Positions 1 to 7,274 of a stretch of 44,310 bases of DNA are shown here, one piece after another (position 1 is the first letter of the stretch; the number at the start of each line of letters is the position of its first letter). The stretch covers positions 65,596-109,905 of the forward strand of contig NZ_KE386912.1 of the NCBI RefSeq assembly GCF_000429505.1, written 5' to 3'. The notes beneath the pieces were generated by a model that saw nothing but the letters and a program-made list of their open reading frames with translations, ran no database searches and had not been told where the DNA came from. Source of the stretch: Aliagarivorans taiwanensis DSM 22990 (GTDB taxonomy: Bacteria; Pseudomonadota; Gammaproteobacteria; Enterobacterales; Celerinatantimonadaceae). The translations under genes were made by a program, and so were the position numbers.

Positions 1-77
1 TGGCGGAGTGGACGGGACTCGAACCCGCGACCCCCGGCGTGACAGGCCGGTATTCTAACCAACTGAACTACCACTCC
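1..77 (-). tRNA. tRNA-Asp (GTC)
   Basis: Read on the minus strand the segment folds as a 77-nt cloverleaf. The acceptor arm GGAGTGG pairs with CCACTCC, the D arm reads AGTTCAGTTGGTTAGA, the anticodon loop is CTGTCAC with anticodon GTC, and the T arm contains GGTTCGAGTCC. The 3' CCA is encoded at 1-3. It closely resembles E. coli tRNA-Asp. It sits at the window edge, so any tRNA or terminator downstream of it is not visible. Its own promoter lies at 107-135. Confidence 0.97.
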
Positions 78-85
78 GCTGTGCC
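78..85 (-). promoter_or_regulatory. Leader box GGCACAGC directly before tRNA-Asp
   Basis: On the minus strand the eight bases immediately before the tRNA-Asp 5' end are GGCACAGC. The same core occurs in the leader of the tRNA-Ala operon (40213-40222) and after the promoter at the right edge (44301-44310). Here it starts 21 bases after the -10 hexamer, compared with 14-15 bases at the other two. The role is unknown; it could be a processing or promoter-escape signal. Confidence 0.4.
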
Positions 86-106
86 ATCTCGTCTGATGCG
101 GCGCAG

Positions 107-135
107 ATAATACGGTTCTGCCTAAAGTGAGTCAA
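107..135 (-). promoter_or_regulatory. Sigma-70 promoter of tRNA-Asp
   Basis: On the minus strand a -35 TTGACT (complement of 130-135) and a -10 TATTAT (complement of 107-112) are separated by exactly 17 bases. The -10 is followed by a GC-rich stretch (CTGCGCCGC), typical of stringently controlled stable-RNA promoters. The -35 and its flank (GTTGACTCACT) are nearly identical to those of the tRNA-Ala promoter at 40237-40265. Confidence 0.85.
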
Positions 136-367
136 CAAAGTTTTTCAGATTTCTGTAAAATTTGGTTCAAGCGCCTGACTTTTAGGCAATTGGCTGTTTA
201 TTCAAGCGATTTGACTCTACATTCAGGCTAATTTCGCTGTTGTGCTACCCACTTGCTTGCGCAAATAGCAGTGCCAACTTAGCAAGGTCTAGGCTCAGCA
301 ACCTACCTCCCAAAGCGCGTTTGCTGCTTTATCAACCACATAAGCCCTTTGAGCCAGCAAGCCCTGC

Positions 368-679
368 TTAAGAAGTGCGCACCGCCATTAAACGTGCAGT
401 CAACTTAACCACTGTCGCCGGAACCAATACCGCGAAAGTAGCCTTGGCGAGCATGCTCACCAACATCGGCTGCAGCCCCTCATTGCCCATAACCCGCTCG
501 AACGGCACGCTGAACAGCAGCCACCATAACATGGGAGTAAACAGGCACATGCTTAGCCTGAGCAATACGGGGGAATAAAGGGGGGAGAGCTCACGTAACA
601 CTTGGCGCGTAATCAACACACACAAGCACACCGCCACCACCGCAGAGAGCGACAGTGACAGATACATTAAGTATTCCAT
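368..679 (-). CDS. Small hypothetical membrane protein
   Basis: This 103-residue reading frame has two to three hydrophobic stretches likely to span the inner membrane: about residues 5-24, 40-58 and 72-92. Basic residues lie between them and at the C-terminus. I recognise no family. It starts at ATG 679, but the upstream sequence has no good Shine-Dalgarno site, which lowers confidence. It stands alone, with about 290 bases separating it from tRNA-Asp and a hairpin repeat just upstream at 712-760. Its membrane-protein composition makes it more likely real than a chance frame. Confidence 0.45.
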   Translation of the reverse strand: MEYLMYLSLSLSAVVAVCLCVLITRQVLRELSPLYSPVLLRLSMCLFTPMLWWLLFSVPFERVMGNEGLQPMLVSMLAKATFAVLVPATVVKLTARLMAVRTS

Positions 680-711
680 CTGATTTACCGTTTATATCTT
701 TATTATTTGAA

Positions 712-760
712 TATATCCAAACAACCCCAAGATGCAGGATTAAGAGGTTGCTTGGATATA
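712..760. repeat. Dispersed hairpin repeat, copy 1 (complete)
   Basis: The arms tatatccaaacaacc (712-726) and ggttgcttggatata (746-760) form a 15-base inverted repeat with one mismatch around a 19-base loop containing ccaagatgcaggatt. The first 30 bases match 39896-39925 at 28 of 30 positions, so this is a repeated element and not a chance hairpin. No coding potential or transposase is nearby. It resembles the small palindromic intergenic elements (REP/MITE-like) of marine gammaproteobacteria. Confidence 0.7.
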
Positions 761-937
761 AAGATATTGCTTGCAGGGAAGAAAAGCTACTACTGACTAC
801 TAATAGCGATGCACATGAAAGGAGAGCCACTCCTTTTGACTTCCTCTATCGCCCTGTGGCATTGAACTCTGCTTAATCGCGCGCATAAGGAAGTTCAGCT
901 ATAGCGGCGTGCTTAACGTTGGTAAATAGCCAATAAA

Positions 938-965
938 AAAGCCCTAAGGGTATGCTTAGGGCTTT
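938..965 (-). terminator. Rho-independent terminator of the beta-amylase gene
   Basis: AAAGCCCTAAG (938-948) and CTTAGGGCTTT (955-965) form an 11-bp perfect stem around a 6-base loop. On the minus strand the stem is followed by a run of T residues. It lies 17 bases beyond the end of the GH14 gene. Confidence 0.85.
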
Positions 966-982
966 AAAGTCAGTCAGCGAAG

Positions 983-3631
983 TTAGGCACTGGCGTTAAT
1001 CAACTTCTTCAACTCACGCATCGGCGTAGGCTCATCATCAAAGAAGTTCTGCATCCGCAGCAAGGTGAGTCCATCGTAGCCAGGTGATTGGTTAAGCGCC
1101 CGAGCCATTTGCGCCCAGCCCTGCGGGTTATAGAGCTCGCCCGCCAAGGCATTCTCACCCATCAGTGACACTTGGCACTCACTGGCCGCTTGCGCCATCC
1201 AATCTACTAAGTCGGCGGCCCGCGAATAGCCTTCGTAGTCTTTGTTGATCATCTCAAGACAGGTGAAGTGCACCGCCATGCGGCTACTCTCCGCCTCCGG
1301 CAGCAATCCATTGAGTAGGTTTAGGTACTCGTTCTGGTTGCTGCTGTTCAAGCATGGATGCACCGCAATCAGTCCAGCTGTCACCTCGGCGGCCCGTGGT
1401 TGCTCGGGAGAGCTGACCACCCAATGGATCCCCGGGATCTTGACCCCAATCGCCACCGCGCTCATCGCTTCGTCGTTGAACACATCCAACGCAAGCTTAT
1501 AGATGCGGCGGCCGTGGCCCACCAGCGCATGGTGATACCAGTTAAGGAACTCCCTCGCCCAGGCATTATGAATGTAACGCTTATGGGAGAAGATCCATTC
1601 GGCATCGGGCATCACCGCCTGCTCAAAGCGCTCGTGGGTGAAGCCGAAGTGGCCGTTAAGCTCACCGATGGTGTGAAAGCTGCGCTTAAGGTGATTCACC
1701 CAATCGCGCTTGGCCAGCTCGCTGTAGCACTGCAGGGTGCCGCGGTTGGGATAGTTACCCCAATCGTGGGCGTTGTAGCTCGGGTAGCGCAGCTCCCCAG
1801 CAGGCCCCAGGCTGACGTTGATTTCATCCATCATGCCCGCGTGGTTAGCGTAGTGCTGCTTAAAGGCTTCCATAAAGCGCTGGTAGTAGGGCAACACATA
1901 GTCATCGGCCCATAGCGATACGTACTCCATCGAGGCATCGCCGGTCTCCGATACATACTGCAGATCCTGTACCCGACTTAGCTCGTCGTGGCTCTCTAGC
2001 AAGCGCCCCCATAGCCATAGTGGGATCGCCTGCATGTAGTCGTCATTGACGTTGCCACCGGCCTGATGGAAGGAAAGGATAGGCACCCAGTGCATGCCTT
2101 GACGCGCCAGCACCTCAACCACCCGGTCGTAATAGCTCCAATCGAAGCGGCCCGGCTTTTCGCCTTCCACCAGTCCCCACCAGATATCGGTAGAGATGGC
2201 CGTCACCCCGGTGCGGCGTAGCTCTTTCAGCTCGGCCTCAAATTCAATCCAGTTCTCTTCTTCCAGCAGCTGCTTTTGGTTGGCAACCTTTAAGTGCAAT
2301 GGCCCCATCACCCTAAACTGCTTACCGCCTAAAGACTTGCTCTGGCTTTGCTGGTACTTGAACTTGTTGAGCTGCTGTAGGCGACTTTTTACCACCGCCT
2401 GCTGACCCAACTGGGCTAAGTCATTAAACACCCAGCCGCTGAACTCCTGATGCTGAATCACCGCATGATAGAGCTGATCCCAAGCCGGATGGTTGGCCAG
2501 CGATTGCGGGCGACTGTTTTGCGCCAAACAATCCAACTTGAGCTGGCTCACCGCCGCTAACAGCAAGGGCTTGGCACGAAGCACCTGAGATGACTCCAGG
2601 CCATTAATGATCACCTGCATACGCTGGCTACTGGCTTGCTGCCAGCTTTCAAGCTGCTGGGCCTGATAGGCCACTTGCAGCTCATGGCCCTCGGCATAGT
2701 GGGGATTCAAGCCGCTCATCACGTTTTGCAGTGCCTGCCCGCCATGCATCTTCTCGATAGACGGCAGCAGCAGCGCCAACTTGCTCTCTTGCCACGGGCC
2801 GTTGAACACCTTGTTGGCGGTGGTTAGCATCTCAGCGATATAGGCCTGCCACTGCACGCAGTACCAGCTTGCCACATCGCTCAGCCAACGCGGCTGTTCA
2901 CCATTAGCATCGAGCGTCATCACTCGGCGCTGTAGGCTTGCTTGCCAGTTCTCCTCGGGCTCTAATTGCCAGGCCGCGTGCCAGTCTTGGCGCTGTTGGT
3001 ATTTTTCCAACATGGCAGCCTCAAGACTTGCCAGGGCCGCAGGCGCAAAGCAGAACAGGCGGAACTGCTCGGATTTATAGGGCAGGCAAGCCTCCCCTCT
3101 CTCGCCTAATCCCAACAGCATGGTCTGGCTGGCCGGAGCAAACTCTGCCAGTTGCTCGACGAAGGCCTGCATCCAGCCGCCAAATAGCTCAACCATCTGG
3201 CTGCGGCACCATACGCCCGGCACGGTGGAGGTATCTACACCCCGCTGGTCGATAAGCTTGCTACTGCCAAGGCCTGCCTCCGGCGGCGTCTTTTGCTTGA
3301 TGTGGCCCCAAAACCAATCCGGCAAGGCCTGCTCATCGAAGGCCGCGCCAAACTGCAGTTGGAACTGCAACTTAAATCCGTGTTTTTGCAAGCGTTGGCA
3401 AAGCGCTTTTACGCCTTGCCAAGAAGCCTCTTGTTTGATTTGCTCTGGAGCCAGCGGCGCAATGCGACGCCAATGAATAGGGATGAGTACAGCATCTACG
3501 CCACTTTGGCGTAGCTTTCTTAAACTGGGTGCCAATGCATCCAATTGTTCCGTCAATGTAACAGGACAAGGGGTAGCGACAAGCTCAGCCATTGTTTGGC
3601 AACCCGTAACCCAAGCGGTACGTGCTTTCAT
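983..3631 (-). CDS. Beta-amylase (GH14) with a duplicated, degenerate N-terminal half
   Basis: This 882-residue protein should release maltose from the non-reducing ends of alpha-1,4-glucans. The C-terminal half (about 436-880) is a typical GH14 barrel: DIWWGLVE at 482-489, SFHQAGGNVND at 520-530, LGPAGELRYPSY at 608-619 with the catalytic acid E613, KIPGIHW at 731-737, and GENAL at 825-829 with the catalytic base E826. The N-terminal half (about 40-410) aligns with the same elements. GLGERGEACLP keeps a Glu at 180, but the position of E826 is Gln371 (AQNS), so this half is probably inactive. There is no signal peptide, which suggests a cytoplasmic role on stored or imported glucan, whereas many bacterial beta-amylases are secreted. 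ATG 3631 is preceded by AGAGGA. A CRP site lies about 90 bases upstream and a terminator follows at 938-965. Confidence 0.9.
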   Translation of the reverse strand: MKARTAWVTGCQTMAELVATPCPVTLTEQLDALAPSLRKLRQSGVDAVLIPIHWRRIAPLAPEQIKQEASWQGVKALCQRLQKHGFKLQFQLQFGAAFDEQALPDWFWGHIKQKTPPEAGLGSSKLIDQRGVDTSTVPGVWCRSQMVELFGGWMQAFVEQLAEFAPASQTMLLGLGERGEACLPYKSEQFRLFCFAPAALASLEAAMLEKYQQRQDWHAAWQLEPEENWQASLQRRVMTLDANGEQPRWLSDVASWYCVQWQAYIAEMLTTANKVFNGPWQESKLALLLPSIEKMHGGQALQNVMSGLNPHYAEGHELQVAYQAQQLESWQQASSQRMQVIINGLESSQVLRAKPLLLAAVSQLKLDCLAQNSRPQSLANHPAWDQLYHAVIQHQEFSGWVFNDLAQLGQQAVVKSRLQQLNKFKYQQSQSKSLGGKQFRVMGPLHLKVANQKQLLEEENWIEFEAELKELRRTGVTAISTDIWWGLVEGEKPGRFDWSYYDRVVEVLARQGMHWVPILSFHQAGGNVNDDYMQAIPLWLWGRLLESHDELSRVQDLQYVSETGDASMEYVSLWADDYVLPYYQRFMEAFKQHYANHAGMMDEINVSLGPAGELRYPSYNAHDWGNYPNRGTLQCYSELAKRDWVNHLKRSFHTIGELNGHFGFTHERFEQAVMPDAEWIFSHKRYIHNAWAREFLNWYHHALVGHGRRIYKLALDVFNDEAMSAVAIGVKIPGIHWVVSSPEQPRAAEVTAGLIAVHPCLNSSNQNEYLNLLNGLLPEAESSRMAVHFTCLEMINKDYEGYSRAADLVDWMAQAASECQVSLMGENALAGELYNPQGWAQMARALNQSPGYDGLTLLRMQNFFDDEPTPMRELKKLINASA

Positions 3632-3717
3632 TACCGTTCCTCTAGATGAAGTTGCTGCTAGTTAGCCGAATTAACCTAGGACTCGACAAGTTTGCAAAGC
3701 ATTTCAGCTGGTAAAAA

Positions 3718-3733
3718 CGTGAGGTAAATCACA
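3718..3733 (-). promoter_or_regulatory. Likely CRP (cAMP receptor protein) site before the beta-amylase gene
   Basis: The sequence cGTGA-ggtaaa-TCACA matches the CRP consensus TGTGA-N6-TCACA at nine of ten specified positions. It is centred about 94 bases upstream of the beta-amylase start codon, a distance compatible with CRP-dependent activation. Catabolite control fits a polysaccharide-degrading enzyme. The only gene reading away from it within about 400 bases is the beta-amylase gene. Confidence 0.65.
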
Positions 3734-4468
3734 CTGATATTTAGCAAAGGTTAGTTCCTGCCCAATGGTTTCGCCATATTGTGGGTACGCGACACGCCCT
3801 CAACTGACAAACTCTTCATTACGATTCACGGAGTTATGCACACCTCAAGGGTTTAGCAAATATTAGCGAAACAGAATATGCAAAGATGGGGATTTATGAC
3901 AACAGTGTTACGAATAATTAACCCGCCCTATTCACATACTCACACCACTTGGCTAACAGGCGATGCTAACTGACGTGATCAGCCTCCATAAATGAAAGAA
4001 AGTTACCTAAGTAAATGATCCATCAATAACGAAGGAAAAATTTCTTTCCCTTTCATTAGCTTAGCACGTAGTTTAATGACCAAAGGATCGCGGGATCCGC
4101 GCCAGTTGGGGCTCGCCACAGATCATCGCAGTGGGGGGATTGATGGCGCGAAGGGAACTAAGTTAGCAAGGGTAGGTGTCAATACAATTACAGGTAAAAC
4201 CGATAAAAAAGAATTTTTTACTAATTTTTGGTGACTATATTGACGGCAAAACCACCATTTTCCCAAGCCGCACAGTTGCTCGTCTTCAGAGTTTTATCCA
4301 CAGGTTTGTGCACTGTTTTTGTGGGAAACTTCCCCTACGGTGGATAGCCAATTGGCAGAGGATCCTTCGGCGGCATAATGGTTATCGCCGGGAATGCACT
4401 AAATGAGAGATTTAACACAAAACTTCATTGAGTTAGCCCCCGCTAACTTTCGAAATTGTAAGAAAAAA
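3734..4468. other. Long intergenic region with one perfect DnaA box
   Basis: About 735 bases separate the GntR-type gene from the beta-amylase promoter. I see no convincing gene: short open frames here lack ribosome sites and recognisable protein character. The only clear motif is TTATCCACA at 4294-4302, a perfect DnaA box on the plus strand. It stands alone, so it is not evidence for an origin. AT-rich stretches near 3890-4080 could hold an undetected small RNA, but nothing specific supports one. Confidence 0.5.
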
Positions 4469-4495
4469 AACAGGAGGTTAATAAACTCTCCTGTT
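4469..4495 (-). terminator. Terminator of the GntR-family gene
   Basis: AACAGGAG (4469-4476) pairs with CTCCTGTT (4488-4495) around an 11-base loop. On the minus strand the stem runs into eight T residues. It lies 35 bases past the stop of the GntR-family gene. Confidence 0.8.
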
Positions 4496-4530
4496 CTCTT
4501 AAATCATTTTACAGCCGGCTTTTAGCAACA

Positions 4531-5277
4531 CTATCCCAACATCTTCTGGATGGTATTGGCCAAGGCCTCAAACTTGTGTCGGCGGCTATCACCCAATAGC
4601 TTGATACTGGCCTCTCGGGCGGCATCCACATCGCCTTCCACAATGGCATCACACACCTCGCGGTGAAAGGCGATATTAGCGTTCCCTAAATTGGAAGAGT
4701 GCTTGGGGAAGGTGGTAAACATGGTACGCAGTACGTTGGCGAAGGGGATGAAAAAGTGGTTGCCGGTGGCCAGGAAGATCTGACGGTGGAACTCCATATC
4801 GGTTTCCAGCCAATCAACGCTAGGGTCGCCATTAACCAATGCTTCCATGCGCTCCATGGTTTCGCATAGCTGCTGCTTTTGCTCCGGGGTGCCATTCTGC
4901 GCAGCCAAGATGGCCGCTTCAGGCTCGATACTGCGACGCAACGCTAAGAAGTCGTGATACACCTGGGTGGCATTACTCAGGCCGTTCATCCATTCGAGCA
5001 GTTGAACATCCAGAAAATTCCAATGCTCGCGCGCACGTACCCGGGTGCCAATTTTGGGGCGTGACTCCAACAAGCCCTTGGCATTGAGTAGCTTAATCGC
5101 TTCTCGAAGGGCGGTTCGGCTGACTTTATACCGCTCGCACAACTCCATCTCACCGGGGATAATCCGCCCCACCGACCACTTGCCGGAGAGGATCTTGCGT
5201 GCCACATCTTTGGCGACAAATAGGTGAACACTGCGTTTGCGAGAGGTGTTAGTCTTTGTTTCTTCTGCCATTACCAT
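4531..5277 (-). CDS. GntR-family transcriptional regulator (FadR/FCD subfamily)
   Basis: The protein has about 248 residues. An N-terminal winged helix (about 17-85) carries the GntR signature, including IPGEMELCERYKVSRTALREA. A C-terminal FCD ligand-binding domain (about 100-235) includes DMEFHRQIF and AFHREVCDAI, whose histidines usually bind a metal ion or carboxylate effector. FCD-type GntR proteins commonly sense sugar acids or organic acids, but the effector cannot be told here. Starts are possible at TTG 5280, ATG 5277 and ATG 5271. None has a strong ribosome site, and I chose ATG 5277. The gene has its own terminator and is divergent from the PLP enzyme at 5407, with a 129-base gap that could hold its operator. 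Confidence 0.88.
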   Translation of the reverse strand: MVMAEETKTNTSRKRSVHLFVAKDVARKILSGKWSVGRIIPGEMELCERYKVSRTALREAIKLLNAKGLLESRPKIGTRVRAREHWNFLDVQLLEWMNGLSNATQVYHDFLALRRSIEPEAAILAAQNGTPEQKQQLCETMERMEALVNGDPSVDWLETDMEFHRQIFLATGNHFFIPFANVLRTMFTTFPKHSSNLGNANIAFHREVCDAIVEGDVDAAREASIKLLGDSRRHKFEALANTIQKMLG

Positions 5278-5406
5278 CAAAAAGCCAGCTAATACTAGTT
5301 CCGGATTTTACCCCTGAGAGCGACACTCAGGAAGTCTTTTATTTTACCGCGCTGCGATGCACCATAGAGTGATAGCAGATACAAACCTAAGTCCAGTATA
5401 AAACAG

Positions 5407-6336
5407 ATGCTCAGCCTCCCCAGTCCAGTCAGCTCGTTCGAGTGGCAACACCGGCGCTTCTATATCAAACGCGATGAGCTGATCCATCCGCATTTCTCTG
5501 GCAACAAAGCCCGTAAGTTTATGCAGCTGCTAGCAGAGCCAGCATCCCGATATCAAGGCTTAGTCGGCTTTGGCTCGGCCCTGGCAAACTCGCTGTATAG
5601 CCTGGCCGCGTTGTGCCACCTCAAGGGCTGGCGATTGGACTACTACGTTGACCATATCGCCAGTTACCTCAAACAGCAACCAAGCGGTAACTATGCAGCA
5701 GCGCTGGAGCTGGGCGCGAACATCATTGAGTGTGGCGCAGCGCGCCGAGCCAATGGCCTAACCATGCAAGATTACCTGCAACAAACGCTCTCACTTGTCG
5801 AAGGCCAACTGCTAATTCCCGAAGGGGGTCGCTGTAGCCTAGCCAAGCCCGGCGTAGTGCAACTAGCCGAAGAAATAGACAACTGGCGTAACGATGAAGG
5901 CTTTGAACAGCTGATTGTGATGCTCCCCAGCGGCACCGGTACCACGGCGGTCTACCTGGCTCAGCACTTTGCCCTGCATTGCCCGGGGATTCAGGTGTGG
6001 ACCTGTGCCTGTGTCGGTGGCAGCGACTATCTAAAACAGCAGTTCACAGAGCTGGTGAGCAATCCACAGCAGCACCCAAGGATGTTGCCGTTGGCCAAGC
6101 CCCATCATTTCGGCAAGCTATATCCCGAGCAATACCGCTTGTGGCAGTTGTTGCTGGCAGAGACTGGCATCGAGTTTGATTTGCTCTACGATCCGCTGGG
6201 TTGGCAATGCCTGCTGGCTGCGCTTGAGCAACAACCGGTAAGCACTCCGATACTGTATCTTCATCAAGGAGGATTGGCGGGTAACCCAAGCATGCAGGCG
6301 CGCTACCAGCGCAAGCTTGCTCGAATTAAGCACTAG
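5407..6336 (+). CDS. PLP-dependent enzyme of the ACC deaminase/D-cysteine desulfhydrase family
   Basis: The 309-residue protein is a fold-type II (TrpB-like) PLP enzyme. The motif FSGNKARK (30-37) supplies the predicted PLP lysine K34 and matches the GGNKxRK motif of ACC deaminases and D-cysteine desulfhydrases. LPSGTGTTAVYLA (about 178-190) resembles the phosphate-binding loop. Family members act on small amino acids such as D-cysteine or 1-aminocyclopropane-1-carboxylate. The exact substrate cannot be assigned, and a D-cysteine desulfhydrase-like role is the more general guess. Its length is near the family norm. The ribosome site before ATG 5407 is weak. It is divergent from the GntR regulator, which may control it, and converges on the next gene 18 bases away. 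Confidence 0.85.
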   Translation: MLSLPSPVSSFEWQHRRFYIKRDELIHPHFSGNKARKFMQLLAEPASRYQGLVGFGSALANSLYSLAALCHLKGWRLDYYVDHIASYLKQQPSGNYAAALELGANIIECGAARRANGLTMQDYLQQTLSLVEGQLLIPEGGRCSLAKPGVVQLAEEIDNWRNDEGFEQLIVMLPSGTGTTAVYLAQHFALHCPGIQVWTCACVGGSDYLKQQFTELVSNPQQHPRMLPLAKPHHFGKLYPEQYRLWQLLLAETGIEFDLLYDPLGWQCLLAALEQQPVSTPILYLHQGGLAGNPSMQARYQRKLARIKH

Positions 6337-6353
6337 CTCATAGGGGCCGCACA

Positions 6354-7103
6354 CTAGTGCCAGTCTTCCCCGTACGGGTAGTGATGGTACTGGCTGCTGC
6401 TAAGAGCCTGCCGATACTGCTTAGTTGGCTGCGCCAGACACTGGGTGCCGGTAAACTCGGGCTCACTCCAGTCATCGCCCCCCAGATACTCCCGCACGTA
6501 GCCCCAGCTACCACAGCCGACGATGCTGTCGATATCGCCGCGGCGCTGGCAGACCACACAGGTTTCAAACTGCACCCAGATATCTTCACCGCTTACGCCG
6601 TAGGCATCGGTAACATAAGGCGTATCGTAAATCCCCACAGTGGAGATCCGCTCTACCCTACCTTGCCAAGGCTTATCGCGATCATCTTGTGGAGTGAGGT
6701 GGGTGCCCCGGCCATGTTCCAGGTTGGCGCTGTCGTAGAAGGGTTCACGGGCATTCGCGGGTGCATCGATTTGGCTGGCGGTTTCGCCCTTGCTCAGGGT
6801 GCGGTTGGTATTGCGGACTTGTAGCATTCGGTACTGGTCGCACTGGGCGATGTTATCCAGATCCAACTCCCCCGCCCGATTAGCAAACAGGTGAATCTCC
6901 AAGCCCACCCCTGTGGCATTATCCCGCGCGGTGTAGGAGGCTTCATAGCGGCTGCTGTGATACCAGGGCTGCGAGAACACCAGCACACCGATGGCCGTAC
7001 GCTCATAGCTGACCGGGCATACCTTATTGACCAGCAGCTCCTCGGCATTGGCCACGTAGGCCAGACTCAAGCCACACGCAATTGCTCCAAACCAGTACTG
7101 CAT
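6354..7103 (-). CDS. Secreted cysteine-containing protein of unknown function
   Basis: The 249-residue product begins with a Sec signal peptide, with likely cleavage after AYVANA near residue 20. The mature part holds six cysteines (about 29, 88, 182, 185, 197 and 221), which suggests up to three periplasmic or extracellular disulfides. There is no membrane anchor or recognisable catalytic motif. The C-terminus is rich in His and Tyr. A very good ribosome site (AGGAGGG) precedes ATG 7103. It is monocistronic, converging with the PLP enzyme and separated from cheV by a terminator. I do not recognise the family and assign no function. Confidence 0.8.
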   Translation of the reverse strand: MQYWFGAIACGLSLAYVANAEELLVNKVCPVSYERTAIGVLVFSQPWYHSSRYEASYTARDNATGVGLEIHLFANRAGELDLDNIAQCDQYRMLQVRNTNRTLSKGETASQIDAPANAREPFYDSANLEHGRGTHLTPQDDRDKPWQGRVERISTVGIYDTPYVTDAYGVSGEDIWVQFETCVVCQRRGDIDSIVGCGSWGYVREYLGGDDWSEPEFTGTQCLAQPTKQYRQALSSSQYHHYPYGEDWH

Positions 7104-7237
7104 GGGCAGCCCTCCTGTCGCACACTGTTCACTAAAGTGTAGTCAGAAGTTCGCTCTCGCCCGCTACTGCTGCTTACCGGCTGTATGGCTTTAGCAACAC
7201 ACCTTAGTGTATCGCCTTGAAGTCTCGGGATAAAAAA

Positions 7238-7257
7238 ACACCGGCGAGTGCCGGTGT
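7238..7257 (-). terminator. Terminator of cheV
   Basis: ACACCGGC (7238-7245) and GCCGGTGT (7250-7257) form a perfect 8-bp stem with a GAGT loop. On the minus strand it is followed by seven T residues. It lies just beyond the cheV stop codon. Confidence 0.9.
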
Positions 7258-7274
7258 GTTCGATGTTGTAAGAT

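Noticed and set aside
655-876. 73-residue plus-strand open frame across the hairpin repeat
   Set aside because: It reads through the inverted repeat and has no ribosome site; it is a by-product of the element.
4294-4302. Replication origin
   Set aside because: Only one DnaA box is present, with no dnaA, gidA or AT-rich repeat cluster nearby.
4176-4406. 76-residue plus-strand open frame between the GntR gene and the beta-amylase promoter
   Set aside because: No ribosome site, no recognisable protein character, and it runs through an AT-rich intergenic area containing the DnaA box.
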